A program made the position numbers and the translations under genes. From Solen grandis (taxonomy: Eukaryota; Mollusca; Bivalvia; Adapedonta; Solenidae): DNA of 64,000 nt. Shown here in pieces: positions 1-11,000 of this stretch (the first letter of the stretch is position 1; each line of letters starts with the position of its first letter). The stretch is taken from the NCBI GenBank assembly GCA_021229015.1, contig CM037778.1:15257504-15321503 (forward strand), in the 5' to 3' direction. Under the pieces are notes generated by a model. The model did not search any database, was not told the DNA's origin, and was given only the letters and a program-made list of their open reading frames with translations.

Positions 1-103
1 GGGCAAGGAATTCAATGCCTGGTGTGATGGGTTTTTAAGCAAAATCTCTTTTTTTATACCTAAATCAATAGAATACCTGGAGCTGTTCCTGCAAAGAAAA
101 CAC

Positions 104-285
104 CCAGTGAGTTATGATCTGTGTTACTGGTGTTGTTTAGAGTGAGGTTTTTCTTCTTTTTAGGATGTGACAGCCCCTCATCAGTGGGTGTATCCTCCAG
201 TCTGTGTTTGACTGCTGGAGAAGGAAGATTACCCTGTCCTCTGCCCTGGCCCTGCCCTCTGCCTTTCTGGTGCATCCTCCTGTGT
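104..285 (-). CDS. possible internal exon, unrecognised
   Basis: On the minus strand a frame open over this stretch reads a basic, low-complexity peptide with a Gly/Arg/Gln run (GRGQGQGRGQG), then a Lys cluster (KKKK) that could act as a nuclear localisation signal. An acceptor-like TTTTCAG lies just before 285 and a GT just after 104. However, the pyrimidine tract is weak, and a second strong acceptor (TTTTCTTTGCAG) begins only about 15 bases past the proposed donor, so both signals cannot be used together. The composition is less AT-rich than the surroundings, the main reason to list it. I do not recognise the protein. It could equally be part of a degraded repeat. Confidence 0.2.
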
Positions 286-312
286 CTGAAAATTGCCTCG
301 AAAGTAAGATAA

Positions 313-730
313 AGGCTGTTGTATCATAACAATCTATAACATTCTCTCTACTATATATAATAAGAGCACTGTGCTATTGCAATGTGAAGAACCCTTGTAT
401 CCATTGTATGGTAAAATGGTATTGTTGTCACTTACCACACAGAAAGCATATCAATCATAAATAATTGATTCACAATTTAATTAAAAAGTATATTTTGATA
501 AGATCATGGTTTAAATCCTTTCTACTCAGCTGAATTAGTTTCAAAGGTGCTTCTCTTCCACTATATCTAAGTTCCTTGAACCTACCATTTTGCTCCTTCT
601 ATGAAAGGGATTTCCCATACTTACTCTGTATGGGTAAAATTGAACAAGAACTGTCCCAAGACAGTGGCTCCACTTTTCTGAGTGCTGGATAGTATAATGT
701 TAGCTATAATTATTCCTAATGTAAACATAA
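313..730. other. AT-rich non-coding stretch
   Basis: No coding frame, RNA or structured repeat was recognised here. It is AT-rich sequence leading up to the tandem-core element that starts at 731. Confidence 0.6.
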
Positions 731-2046
731 AACAAGAGGGCCATAATGGCCCTAGAATGCTCACCAGAGTACCATTAGTTAAACAATTCAATTTAACCTT
801 GATTAAAATTTACCGACTAAAAAAGACAACTAGCCAACTATGAGCTGGACTAAACTACCACGTAATGACAGTATAGGACCATGGACTTATTTATATTAGA
901 TTCAAACCCAAAATTAATTTTATGCAATGGCTTCACAATCAGAGCAATCTATTTATTAATTATTAGTTAAATGTTTGAATCTTTCAGCCTGGTTATAAGT
1001 TAACAAAAAAAATGTAATGAACAATATATTCAAAGAAACTTGTATTATATATGAACCAATTCAATAACTTGAAAAAAAATCCAATGATATTAACAACTAT
1101 TCAAAAATAAACTTAACAAGGCATTCCAAAGGAAAGCTATATCCCCCGCCGCTGCCTTAATAAAAACCTTTTCAGCACTACTGTTGTAATTGGGTTTAAA
1201 ACTGCATTTTATGTAATAAAGACAACATTTTGATGCACAGTTGTCTTATGAAAAACTTTCTGTTGTTCAGAAAATATAGCATGGAAACAAAAATATCCAG
1301 GAATGAACACTGAACCATCAAATGTGACCTTGAACTTGAATCAACATGATTGTCACCTGTGTTCTGCACATCGCCTCAATTTGGTTTATAATTGAGGCAA
1401 GTTTCATTTTAAAAATCCTTCAAGGAGTATAGGAGTTATGGAGCGGACACAAAATTGTAAATTGAAATTGAAGGTTCAAACACTTGACCTTCAAGTGTGA
1501 CCTTGACCTTGAGCCAACATGGCTGCAACCTGTGTTCTGCACATCATCTCAATTATATTTATATTTGAGGCAAGTTTCATTAAAATCCTTCAAGGGGTAT
1601 AGGAGATATGGAATGGACATGAAATTCTAAGGAAATAGAAGGTTCAAACACATGACCCTCAAGTGTGACCTTGACCTTGAGTCAACATGACTGCAACCTA
1701 TGTTCTGCACATCGTCTCAATTAGATATATATTTGAAGCAAGATTCATGAAAAAACTAAAAGGGGTATAAGAGATATGGAGCGGACACGAAATTGAAATG
1801 GAAATTGAAGGTTCAAACACATAACCTTCTAGTGTGACCTTGACAAGAGCTTACATGGCTGCCACCTGTGTTCCGCACATCGTCTCAACTAGGTTTACAT
1901 TTGAGGCAAGTTTCACGAAAATCATTCAAGCGGTATAGGAGATATGAAGCGGACACGAAAACGTTACAGACAGACACATGGACGGACGGACGGGCAGACA
2001 GACGAAGGCCATTCCTATAACCCCACTCCTGCTTCGCGGCAGGGAA
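731..2046 (+). mobile_element. tandem-core element, family A ends, type C core
   Basis: The left end is the AACAAGAGGGCC motif with the short palindrome AGGGCCATAATGGCCCT, followed by a decayed GCTCACC box. This is the same left end seen at 11001, 13793, 18051 and 19107. The centre is a minisatellite of about 170-bp units. The right end carries GGACGGACGGACGGGCAGAC, then a small hairpin (CCTGC-TTCGCG-GCAGG) near 2025-2043. No coding capacity is visible, so it is a non-autonomous element. The right end differs from the GGTGAGCT end of its relatives. Boundaries are approximate to within tens of bases. Confidence 0.6.
1318..1960 (+). repeat. minisatellite core, about 170-bp units, roughly four copies
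   Basis: The phrase TGTGACCTTGA recurs at about 1322, 1496, 1664 and 1833, giving a period of 168-174 bp. Each unit then reads through a 'ctgcacatc...tctcaatt' stretch, a 'gaggcaagtttca' stretch and a 'tataggag.tatgga.cggaca' stretch. The copies are clearly diverged, so this is an old array. Confidence 0.75.
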
Positions 2047-2736
2047 TTAATAAAGGGAGAAAATCAATATTTTATATATAAGGACACTAACCAACACAGT
2101 GGGGGCCTCATTTTCACGGGATAAACTTCATTTTAGGAAATATGGCAGAGAAAAATTCAGTGACCATTTGTGTCAATTGAATTTATACTAGACTTCTTTT
2201 GTTCTAAACAAAAGAAAGGGCTTTCTGCACTGCAAACCATCTCAAACCTGATAATATAAATTTACTATTCTGACATACACCATCTAAAAAAATTGAAGAA
2301 AATCTGCCAGAATTGACAGCTGTAGAGTGTTAAGTTATATAAATAGCAGATGAAATCTGTTACATCATATGACATCATTCAAAATTTAAAGTCAATGCAT
2401 TCAAAAGGGCATATGTAGCTTTGTTTCCAGTTATAAATTCATAATGCTAGCTTTTTGAGAACCATCTTTAAGATTACTACAATAATATTCAAACTTGGTG
2501 TTCTGCAATGGAATGAAGTATCACTAGTCCTCTTTACATGCTAAAAAGGTATACAAGATTCCTTTCTTGCAAAACATTTCTAATATTTAAATTGAATATT
2601 CTTGCTTAATTGAAGGGTACAGAGCATTAAAATTAATTACTGTATCACATTATACCTTTAATGTAACAGAAATAAAATTTGGAATAATATGTAGGATCAA
2701 CTACAGAAGCGCAAGGAAAAACCTTTTTTCAGAAAT
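2047..2736. other. non-coding flank of the DIRS element
   Basis: AT-rich sequence without a recognisable gene or repeat structure. It ends at the outer base of the DIRS inverted repeat. Confidence 0.6.
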
Positions 2737-2914
2737 ATGAAATTTTTGAAGTAAAATTAATTTTAATTAGTAAATACTTACCTGTTATTACTTCAGGTAT
2801 GTGTCTATTTGTGCACAGCTTCCAAAACAGAGTCCGCAAAATAAACCATTCCCTAAACCCCCTAGTTACCGGAAGTGTAACCCCCGTTCTCCAATTGTAT
2901 ATGAAGCCATCGAG
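2737..2914 (-). repeat. DIRS 3' inverted terminal repeat
   Basis: The portion from about 2778 to 2895 is the exact reverse complement of sequence near 9938-10055, including CAGCTTCCAAAACAGAGTCC. Identity breaks soon after CCAATTGT, although GAAGCCATCGAG is shared a little further in. The outermost roughly 40 bases (2737-2777) are unique to this end and reappear, inverted, only in the internal complementary region. Confidence 0.9.
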
Positions 2915-2954
2915 GGATACAACCGCCAGCAAGCGGGGAGGGAGGTGGGACTCT

Positions 2955-3052
2955 GTAATAACAGGTAAGTATTTACTAATTAAAATTAATTTTACTTCAA
3001 AAATTTCATTTTAATAGCATAAATACGTTACCTGTTATTACTTCAGGTATGA
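2955..3052 (-). repeat. DIRS internal complementary region (ICR)
   Basis: This is a fused copy of both element ends. Bases 2955-3010 are the reverse complement of 2737-2792 (56 bases, perfect as read). Bases 3011-3052 are the reverse complement of 10029-10070 (42 bases, perfect as read). The join at 3010/3011 therefore predicts the outer base at each end, 2737 and 10070. In the DIRS-1 replication model the ICR templates end-joining of the cDNA into a circle. Finding both halves intact is strong evidence that the element boundaries are right. Confidence 0.92.
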
Positions 3053-3151
3053 CTTCGTCGCTAAGGCGGGAGGTTGCTAACAAAGAACCTTGATTGAAGC
3101 GACACCCGAAGTAGGAAACGACCAAAGCCGCCGAGGCGTCAGACATGATGA

Positions 3152-4470
3152 TTAAACTATTGTCTGAGCCACTACAAGTGGACCCAAATCCACAAGGTTT
3201 TGTGATTGGTTAGCCAGTGAGCGGAGATAAAAGGAAGAAAACGTAGTAGAAGACTTCCAAGAGGCCGCTTTGAGAATATCATCCATGGGAGATTTATTCA
3301 AGAAAGCCCAAGAAGCAGACAAAGCACGGAGCTCATGTGGTCTAATTCTTAAAAAGGATAGATCCCTGTCCGAAAGATCCGAATAGGCAAACTTGATAGT
3401 TGAGGCTACCCAACGAGATATTGATGCTGCCGAAACTTCGCCCCCCCTTTTATTGGGAGGAAAAGTCGAAGACGACGACCCCGTAAAGATTTAACCTTCT
3501 GGAGGTAAAACTTCAAGGCTCTAACCGGGCAAAGAAGCCGATCAGGATCTCCCCTGGCGCAAGACCTAGCAAGGCTCGGAATAACTACCGGAGGGGGACA
3601 GACCGAAGGGAGCTGGGTTTTCGCAAGGAAACCAGGTTGAAAGCTCAAAGATACAGAGCCATCAGATTTGTTAAAGCGTAAATAGCCTTCCTCAGTAGAA
3701 AAGGCATGAATTTCGCAACGACGTTTAGAAGACGCCATTGCTATGAGAAAGACCGTCTTCCATGTTACGTGCAGGAGAGAAGCCTCAGAAAGAGGTTCAA
3801 AAGGTGCCTTAGTAAGAGCCAGTAAAACACAAGAAAGATCCCACTTTGGAGTTAACGAACGAGAAACTGGTCTAGACAGTTCAAACGAACGAATAATTTC
3901 CGAAAGATAAGGATCCGAACCAAGGGAAGAGGATCTGTGAAACTTAAGAGTGTTCGATAACATAGACCTATAACCCTTGATAGAACTGACCGCAAGTTTT
4001 TTCTCGTTAAAAAGAAAAACTAGAAAGTTAGCGATTTCTCTGACAGGAGCTTTGACCGGATTAATCTGCCGTGCGATACACCAATCACGGAAGACCTTCC
4101 ACTTTGCCTGGTAGACAGATCGAGTAGATTGTCTCCTGGCTTTAGAGATAATAGAGGCAACTGTTGCCGAAAATTTCTTCTGTCTAACTCGCTGTTGGAT
4201 AACATCCAAGCGTGAAGACGAAGAGCGCAAGGATTGTCGTGTAGGACCCTGTTCCGACCTTGTGACAGAAGGTCCGGAACCTGGGGAAGTTCTACAGGAT
4301 CGTCTATCAGAAGATCCAGAAGATCCACGAACCAAGATCTCGTTGGCCAAAGTGGAGCTACAAGGAGGATCCGGCACTGAGATCGCAGGATTTTCCTTAG
4401 AACTAAGGGAATCAGAGAAAACGGTGGAAACGCATAAGCAAATAGATGATCCCAGTTGACAGACAGAGCA
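3152..4470 (-). pseudogene. DIRS tyrosine recombinase (YR), one frameshift
   Basis: This encodes the recombinase that would integrate the circular cDNA. Reading leftward, a core-binding part (basic KARRQSTRS, then the conserved IKGYRSMLS) begins at about 4200. The first catalytic arginine region, SSKRRCEIHAFS, is at about 3707-3735. The frame then changes at a run of seven C (G on the coding strand) at 3441-3447. Beyond it a second frame carries the rest of the active site: HELR (the HxxR box) at 3326-3337 and the nucleophilic tyrosine in FYLR at 3227-3229. That frame ends at a stop at 3152-3154. An open frame runs further upstream, to 6030, but overlaps RT in another frame and is mostly a shadow there; in DIRS elements YR commonly overlaps the end of RT-RH. 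With the run at seven, the protein lacks HxxR and Tyr and would be dead. A run-length sequencing error is a real alternative. Confidence 0.88.
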
Positions 4471-4478
4471 TCTATCGC

Positions 4479-7400
4479 CTAAGCCCGGTGATCCCATACC
4501 GGTGACACAAACAGTGGAAGCTGGTTGTTCAGCCTGGTAGCAAATAGATCGACAGACGGAGACCCGAAAATCGCAAACAGAGTTGTCGCGATCCGAGGAA
4601 GTAACTTCCATTCCGAGGGGAGAAGAGAATGCCTGCGGGACAGTTGGTCCGCTAGAACATTTAGACGACCCGGAAGATGTCTGACTTGAATGAGTACCGA
4701 AGACACCTGACACCAATGAAGAAGGTGCCATGCTTCCATGCACAGAGAAGGCGAGTGCGTCCCCCCTTGTCTGCGGATGTAAGAGACAACAGTCGTGTTG
4801 TCTGTAGATACTAGAACAGATTTGCCTCGAATGAGAGGAGAAAACTGTCGTAAGGCTAGTAGAACCGCTTTGAGTTCGAGGTTGTTGATATGAAGAGAAC
4901 TGTCCCGAGGGGACCAAAGACCCGAGGTTGTGAGACCCAGAGGTTCCAGATGAGCACCCCAGCCTGACAGACTGGCATCCGAGAAGAGGAACAGTTCCGG
5001 TTGAGGAGGAGAAAGAGGAACACCCTCTCGGAGAAACAAGGGGGAATTCCACCAACTGAGATGATGAACCAATTCCGGAGAAACCGGAAGAATGGTCTGT
5101 AAATGGTCTCGACTGGGACGCCAGATCGAGAGTAGGATAAATTGAAGAGGTCGCATGTGAAGGCGGCCCAGCGGAACAAGATCCGCTGCTGCATTGAGTA
5201 CTCCGAGAAGCGATAGGAATTCGCGGGCTGAGATCGATTGCCGACGCGAAAACCCCCGAACCAGAGTTAGAAGAGACATAATTCTGGGTTCCAGAATTCT
5301 GATCCTGTTTAGGTCGGTCAGAAACTGCATCCCGACAAACGTGAAGTTCTGGGATGGGATCAACTCCGATTTCTCGGAGTTGAGGATGAAGCCTAGCCGG
5401 AGAGCTAGGTCTGTCACCCATCGAAGTTCGTCGAGAAGAGCGACTGGGTCCATGTGAAGAAGAAGCCAGTCGTCGAAATACGCCAGGAGGCGTGAGCCGC
5501 GAAAATGAACCCTGGCGACCAGAACCGAAACTATTTTGGTGAAGATTCTGGGGGCCGAAGACAGGCCGAACGGAAGGGCCTTGAACTGGTAGACAGTTTG
5601 GCCATCCGTAAAACGAAGGTATTTCCTGGAATGAGGATGGATAGATACATGGAAGTAGGCATCCGATAAATCCAGGGAAACAGCCCAGTGACCGGGGAGG
5701 ACGGCTGCCCTGATCGACGAAGTTGTTTCCATTTTGAAGTGTTCCTTCGGAATGAAGGAGTTTAGATGAGATAGGTCTATGACCGGTCGAAACCCGCCGT
5801 CCTTCTTGGGAACCAGAAAGAGACGGCTGTAAAACCCCGGAGAGGTTGGAATCGAGACCCTTTCTACCGCTCCTTTTTTCAGAAGATCTGAAATGGCGAG
5901 TCCCAGACGAGGATGATTGGAGGAGAGATGAATGGGAGAGCGTGATAGTGGAGGGGGACGACTGAACGGAACCCGATACCCGTGTCTCATGATAGACAGG
6001 ACCCATTGGTCGTCGGTGATTGTCTCCCAATGATGAATGAAATGAGTGAGTCTGCCGCCTACTGGAAGGGGCAGAAACACTCTTCCTCCTAATCGAACGT
6101 CTGGAAGAGGAAGCGGAAGAAAGGACGTACCCCTAGGGCTTACTCCTACCCCTTTGACTGGTAGAGGTAGAAGAAGGGGTGGGGGGCGATGAAGGAGGAA
6201 ATCGTGGTCGCTGAGGACCAGATTGGCGAGCGCCCCTGGAAGAGGGATTGCCTCTGAAAGAGATTGAGGCTTGCCTTTTTCCGAGTCCTTCGGGGATTTA
6301 CCGGTAGAAGCCGAAGGTTTCTTCGGTATCCGGAATTTAGGGGGAGCCGAAGTAGGAGTGCGGGGCTGGAAGGCCACCGCGCCGTGCATTTGCTCCTCCC
6401 TGGAGGCATCCGCTACTTCCTTGATTCGTCCCCCAAAGAGGGACGAAGAAGAAAGAGGGGCCGACCTAAGCTTTTCTCGAGAAGAAGAGAGAAGTAGCTT
6501 GTTGGGGCCGTCCAGGATGGCATCCCGCCTGCAGCGAGTCATCTCGGAAGAGAGAGAGAGAGATAGCAAAATCGAATGTTTTGCCGTCGCTGCTAAGGCC
6601 TCTAAAAGAAGCCTGACGGAAGCAGATAAGGCATCCTTTTGTTGTAGCTTGACCGAAAGAGCGGCCACGAAGGAGTCAGTATGCGACGAGATGCCGGAAA
6701 GAAAGCGGGAGCGTTGCTCCCAGCGATCCAGGACCTTCAGCTGAAGCGGTAAAGAGGAGGGGACCTTGAGCCGGAGCCGACTCGCATCTAGGTCCAGTTT
6801 CGGAGGGTGGATAGAAAAATCACCCTCCGGATACTTGCAGGTCTTGGGGTTAAAACCCAAAGGCCGAAGGTCTGAAGTTGGAATAAACCAGCCCGGTCCT
6901 GGCTTAGAGGAGGATGAAGATTCGAAATCCTCCAGAGCCGAACGGACGACCGGAGAGAAAGGGAGCAACTCCGGTTCGACTGATTTGGATTCCTTAGGCT
7001 TACCGACAAGGTCAAGGTAACCTTCGCACCTCTTCCGGGAGGGAGGAGGGGCCGGTTTGCATACTGATGCAGGTAAGGTAGCAAAGACCTCCTGAACAGC
7101 CCTGTCCATGGAAAACCGACTGTCGTCTGACTCCTCGTCCTCGTCAGAGAGAGGATTGTCAGTACGAGGTTCGGAATGAGCGCTGGATCGGCGCGAGGTG
7201 GACGAAAGAGGCACGTCCTCAGCAAATAAGGAGTCCTCCTCCGGAGCATGAAGGGAGATTTCATCCTCCAAGTGTCCGCTCAAAGCAGTCCCACTAGTAG
7301 GGGGATTGCGAGTAGAGGGAGGAGACCCAGCCTCAGGGCGAGATGGGGGAGCATCCTGAGGGGGAAAGCCCATAAAGGGAAATGGAGGGAAAAAGGGCCA

Positions 7401-8243
7401 CATAGGGGGCTGTGCAGAAGAAGCGCCCTGTGGACCCGAGGAGGGAGGAGACTGAAGGAACAGTCTGTGATCTAGGGTCTCTGGTGGAAGAGAAACCCGA
7501 TCCCTCCTAGAAGATGAAGGCTCACCCGGTATGACGGGGGGGGAGGCAGAACTGAAATGCCTGGCGTATTCCCCCATCATGTGGGACCACCACGTGGAAG
7601 GGTCAAAGGTCTGAGGTTGCGCTGAAACATCCGCACCTTGAACCTTCGAAGACGTGGTGGAGCGTAAAGGGGACCGGTCCCGAGTAGCAGAGCTAGGGGA
7701 CCGGTGACCGGAAAAACCCGGGGAACGGTTGTGGGACCGTTTCTTGGGCACCCTTGAACATGAGGGAGGAGGTGGCCGAAGCGGAGAAACCGCAGGGCTA
7801 CCTGAGGAAAAACTCGAGTCCGAATTTTCAGACAAAATCGGCGAAGACCGGTGACCCACACGTCTAGAGTGGTGAGCCGACCTGGCCGTTGATCGGTGAC
7901 GATCTCTTGCCGATGACCGGTGATGACCGGTCTTGGGTCTCTGAGACCGATCGCGAACAGTAGATGTTCGACAATGATGACCGGTGCCGGTGCCTGGTGA
8001 CCCCGGGTTCCCGTGACTGACCCCTGGGGGGACACAGGAGAGCCGGGCAGGGAGCCAGGAGATGAAGGCGGCCTCTCCGGAGAGGGGCGGGAAGCCTTCT
8101 TCCTGGGAGGGGGAGAGGGACTCCGACCCCCAGCAGCACTGAACCCAGAGAAGGAGGAGGAAGATGAGGCCTTCCTTTTCCGGGATGAGTAAGACCGACG
8201 TGAAGAGGCTTTCTTCCAGATCTCGTCTGTCCACGAAGCACAA
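4479..8243 (-). pseudogene. DIRS Gag-RT-RNase H open frame, 1254 codons, with premature stop
   Basis: The first roughly 700 residues are Ser/Pro/Arg-rich and Gag-like. The RT domain follows from about residue 735: VPKKDGGFRPVIDLSHLN, then the catalytic YFDDW at 5466-5480 (about residue 921). RNase H is next: FSDASLSGWG (about 1086), NNLELKAV, the STDNTT aspartate (about 1147) and HLPGRLNVLADQLSR (about 1190). The frame meets TAG at 4479-4481. In the same frame beyond it the family-conserved AIDALSVNWD and FAYAFPPFSLIP stretches continue to about 4020, so the stop is a nonsense mutation inside the conserved C-terminal part rather than the natural end. RT and RNase H themselves look intact. The Ser/Pro-rich N-terminus joins the true Gag start only through a frame change (see the next entry). 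Confidence 0.92.
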
Positions 8244-8347
8244 ACGGTGCAGGTGTCGAACCTAGAGCACCCTGAACATGAAAGGCAGGACTGATGGGAA
8301 TCCCAGGACGCCTTGACATGTCCGCAGGAGCCCCGAGACTGCGACAT
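7990..8347 (-). pseudogene. DIRS Gag N-terminal Cys/His segment
   Basis: The second ATG of this frame (8345-8347) opens a peptide with closely spaced cysteines and histidines (CGHVKASWDSH, CLSCSGCSRFDTC, CAS), a pattern I recognise from the N-terminus of metazoan DIRS Gag proteins and probably zinc-binding. A Ser/Arg/Lys-rich tract follows. At roughly 7990-8050 the sensible Arg/Ser-rich reading moves into the frame of the long RT ORF. The sequence there has a run of six G (CTGGGGGGAC, about 8025-8033), a likely place for an indel. As it stands Gag is split between two frames. The leader lies at 8348-8440 and resumes at 9689. Confidence 0.7.
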
Positions 8348-8440
8348 AGTAAAAAGCAATACAAAAGAACAATGTATGCAAAATAAAAAACGGGAAGACC
8401 GAAGAAAACCCGTACAAAGAAATCTCGAAACGAGACAACA

Positions 8441-9688
8441 GTATACTGTAGTATCAGTTATTTTCGCGCAGTCTAAATTTCGCGCTACCCTCTCTAAAAA
8501 CCATTTCGCGCGGTGCTAAATTCGCGCATTTCCTATTTCAAAAAAAAAGAAAAAGTATAAAAAATAAATATGAATAAATAAAAAAATATCCATTCCGTTC
8601 TGAATGACTGATTTGGTGCCCCGGATATCGAATGCTAATTAATTACCGACTGATATGTTTGCCACCCTCCCCCCAGGTAAGTGACGTTATAGGGGTGGGT
8701 TACTGATAAGGGTTACTGGTAAGTTGTTAATTAGCACCGTCTCCTAATTGCTGGGGCCAAACTGCCGAAAGATGGCATTTCCTTTGTTATCGACTGCAGC
8801 ACTTCCGGTCATCAGGCAATCTATTCTCCTGGACCTTTTTGTTTTACAGGTCTCACTTTGATTGTTGTATAAACAAACTGTCAATCTAGAAGGTGGGGAC
8901 ATGTCAGTACACACGATCTGCCACCATACAGTTAGTAGTAATGTTTGTTCGAAATCTTTATTTATTTGTATGTATTTTTTCTCCCCCCACCCACCCCTAA
9001 AAACATTGTCTCTTAAAATTATTGTTTTCAGTAGTGAAAACAATAATTTCTCACTTGATTAAATAAAACGTGTTCTTCATAAAAACAAATCATGAAATGA
9101 TTTTCAAGATATATGGAGAGAGAGAGGGGGGGGGGGAGTGTGTGTGTACACGTTATACATCGCTATGGTACACACTCGTACACATATGGTTTCTGGAAAT
9201 GTTAACATGATCTTTAACACATATTGTAACGAAATATTTAAGGAATATAATATTTTCAAAAATCATTGTACTTTGATGAATTTATGCATAAAGGTCAGTG
9301 CCTGAATAATGACTCGGCAAAAATGAGTTAACATCACGCAAGCGGAAATTTCATGCACCGGTTCAACACCGGTAAAAGGTTAGTTAGAATATACAAAAAA
9401 ATCTTATTTTAAAAAGAATAACACAGATTATTGATTTGATTTTAGTCTCAAATAGAACACGAGTGTAAAACCCTTGGGAAACTGTTGGTTTTATTGATCT
9501 AAGATGGTACTGATTATAAAACAACGCATGAAATTTAGTTGTCAAAATCGGTGTCAAACAAAAAAATACCATATATATTCTTTGATTATACAGACTTAAT
9601 ATCGCGCGGTCCTAAATTCGCGGAAGGCCCATTGCGCGAAAATCGCGAATATTAGACCAGCGCGAACAATACTGATACTACAGTATAC
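8441..9688. mobile_element. 1248-bp MITE-like foldback nested in the DIRS leader
   Basis: It is bounded by a perfect 17-bp terminal inverted repeat, GTATACTGTAGTATCAG at 8441-8457 and its complement at 9672-9688. Inside each end, over about 80 bases, lie clustered CGCGAA/TTCGCG motifs in inverted arrangement (8462-8530 and 9600-9668), the kind of subterminal clustering that can serve as transposase binding sites. The interior is AT-rich with a GA/G/GT simple repeat near 9117-9150 and no transposase, so it is non-autonomous. The DIRS leader resumes directly at 9689, so this insertion is younger than the DIRS copy. No clean target duplication is seen. Confidence 0.85.
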
Positions 9689-9918
9689 AAAATCAAAATA
9701 ATAAAACCAGTGTCACGGGAGCCGAAGCACGGAAACCCGTGACGCAAGGCAAAAGGTCCCAATACGGGACGGAGATTGGGAATACACGTATATAGAATAA
9801 AACCAATAAGAACAATATAAACAACACAGCCGAGGCTATGAAAAGATAAGAAAAGGAGAGCTGTAGCGCACAGAAGCTATCAAGAAAGGGACACGCTAGG
9901 TTACCCACTGAAACTCGA

Positions 9919-10070
9919 TGGCTTCCAAAACACAATTGGAGAACGGGGGTTACACTTCCGGTAACTAGGGGGTTTAGGGAATGGTTTATTTTGCGGACTC
10001 TGTTTTGGAAGCTGTGCACAAATAGACACATACCTGAAGTAATAACAGGTAACGTATTTATGCTATTAAA
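9919..10070 (-). repeat. DIRS 5' inverted terminal repeat
   Basis: Reverse complement of the repeat at 2778-2914, exact over about 115 bases. Its outer end, TGCTATTAAA at 10061-10070, is specific to this end and matches the right half of the ICR. The element's leader (9689-9918) follows inside it on the minus strand. Confidence 0.9.
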
Positions 10071-11000
10071 TCTTATTTTCATGTAACTTCCTTATACGAT
10101 ATCTGATAGGGTTTTGAGATATAGAAAGTTTTTCCTCAAGTAAATGGCAAAAATCAGCAAAAAGATTTTCATGTCAACTCACGGTGCATAACTATATCAG
10201 CGGGCTCTCTGCGGAAATTGCTATATCGGCAGGCTCTTTGCGTTCGCACTGGTCATTCTCTGCCATAAACACAAACACACGATGGACAGATGGCAGAAAA
10301 AGGGATCAATGGTCACTTTAAGCAAGTGAGTTTGCTCAATATTAAGTAGTGCACGGAATATTAGAATATAATTACTATGTATATGCATGTAAACTTTTTC
10401 AATTATCAGCGACTGCGCTCTGAAACTTGGACAACAGTTTAGTGATGTACCAACATGGAAGACAACCTCGGTACTTTCTTCTGGTTTTAGCGAGTTATTG
10501 CTTTGATTACGTCCATAATATGAACATCACACATATTCTTTAGGTATATTTTTCAAGTAGATACCGATAAATTGGCCGATATTTATGTAAATTTCCTGAT
10601 ATGCCCCTACTTTTGGTTTTGTTGATGAAAAGGAGGTCTCTCTGCACATCACTTTTTGAAGCACAGGCAGACTCTCTGCATTTGCCACAGACAGGCTCTC
10701 TGCAAGCCATGTTCTCTTATTGTTTACGGAAAAGGGATAATTTCATGGGTCCTTACCCCTTCTTTGTGCTTTCACTTTTCATACTTTATATACAATTTGT
10801 ATTGTTTCGTAGTCAGAAACAAATCAATTAAAAGTATGTATGTGTAACTTACTTTTTAACTATCTTAGCTCATAAAAATATAAAAGTTAAATTTCTTCTA
10901 GAGCACTGGTTATTACAATAGTTCTCATATTTTTTAATTGCATTGCTTATTCCTAAATGCGCACCAAAGAAATCAGTGCCATACTAACATGTTACTTAAA
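10071..11000. other. non-coding stretch between repeats
   Basis: Short open frames (for example 10601-10831) show no recognisable domain. A decayed short direct repeat, 'gcaggctctttgcg/gacaggctctctgc', occurs around 10200-10250 and 10665-10705. No gene is supported. Confidence 0.5.

Larger units (their letters stand above)
2737..10070 (-). mobile_element. DIRS-type tyrosine-recombinase retrotransposon, structurally complete
   Basis: The element runs right to left. Its 5' inverted terminal repeat is near 9919-10070, followed by a leader, a Gag-like region (from 8347), RT-RNase H (to 4479 and beyond), tyrosine recombinase (stop at 3152-3154), an internal complementary region (2955-3052) and the 3' inverted terminal repeat (2737-2914). 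These parts and their order are diagnostic of the DIRS group, which integrates through a tyrosine recombinase by way of a circular intermediate and makes no target-site duplication; none is seen. Length is 7334 bp, or about 6.1 kb without the 1248-bp insertion at 8441-9688, which is normal for DIRS. The two terminal repeats are identical over about 115 bp. Coding damage is light: one homopolymer frameshift, one nonsense codon and one frame change in the Gag part. It is therefore a young but probably inactive copy. Confidence 0.93.

Noticed and set aside
4856..5457. Open frames overlapping the DIRS RT on both strands
   Set aside because: Shadows of the RT-RNase H frame, which carries all the conserved motifs.
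4500..6030. N-terminal extension of the recombinase frame across RT
   Set aside because: Open but antagonistic to the conserved RT frame; composition is Ser/Gly-rich as expected for an out-of-frame reading. The real YR begins near 4470 or later.
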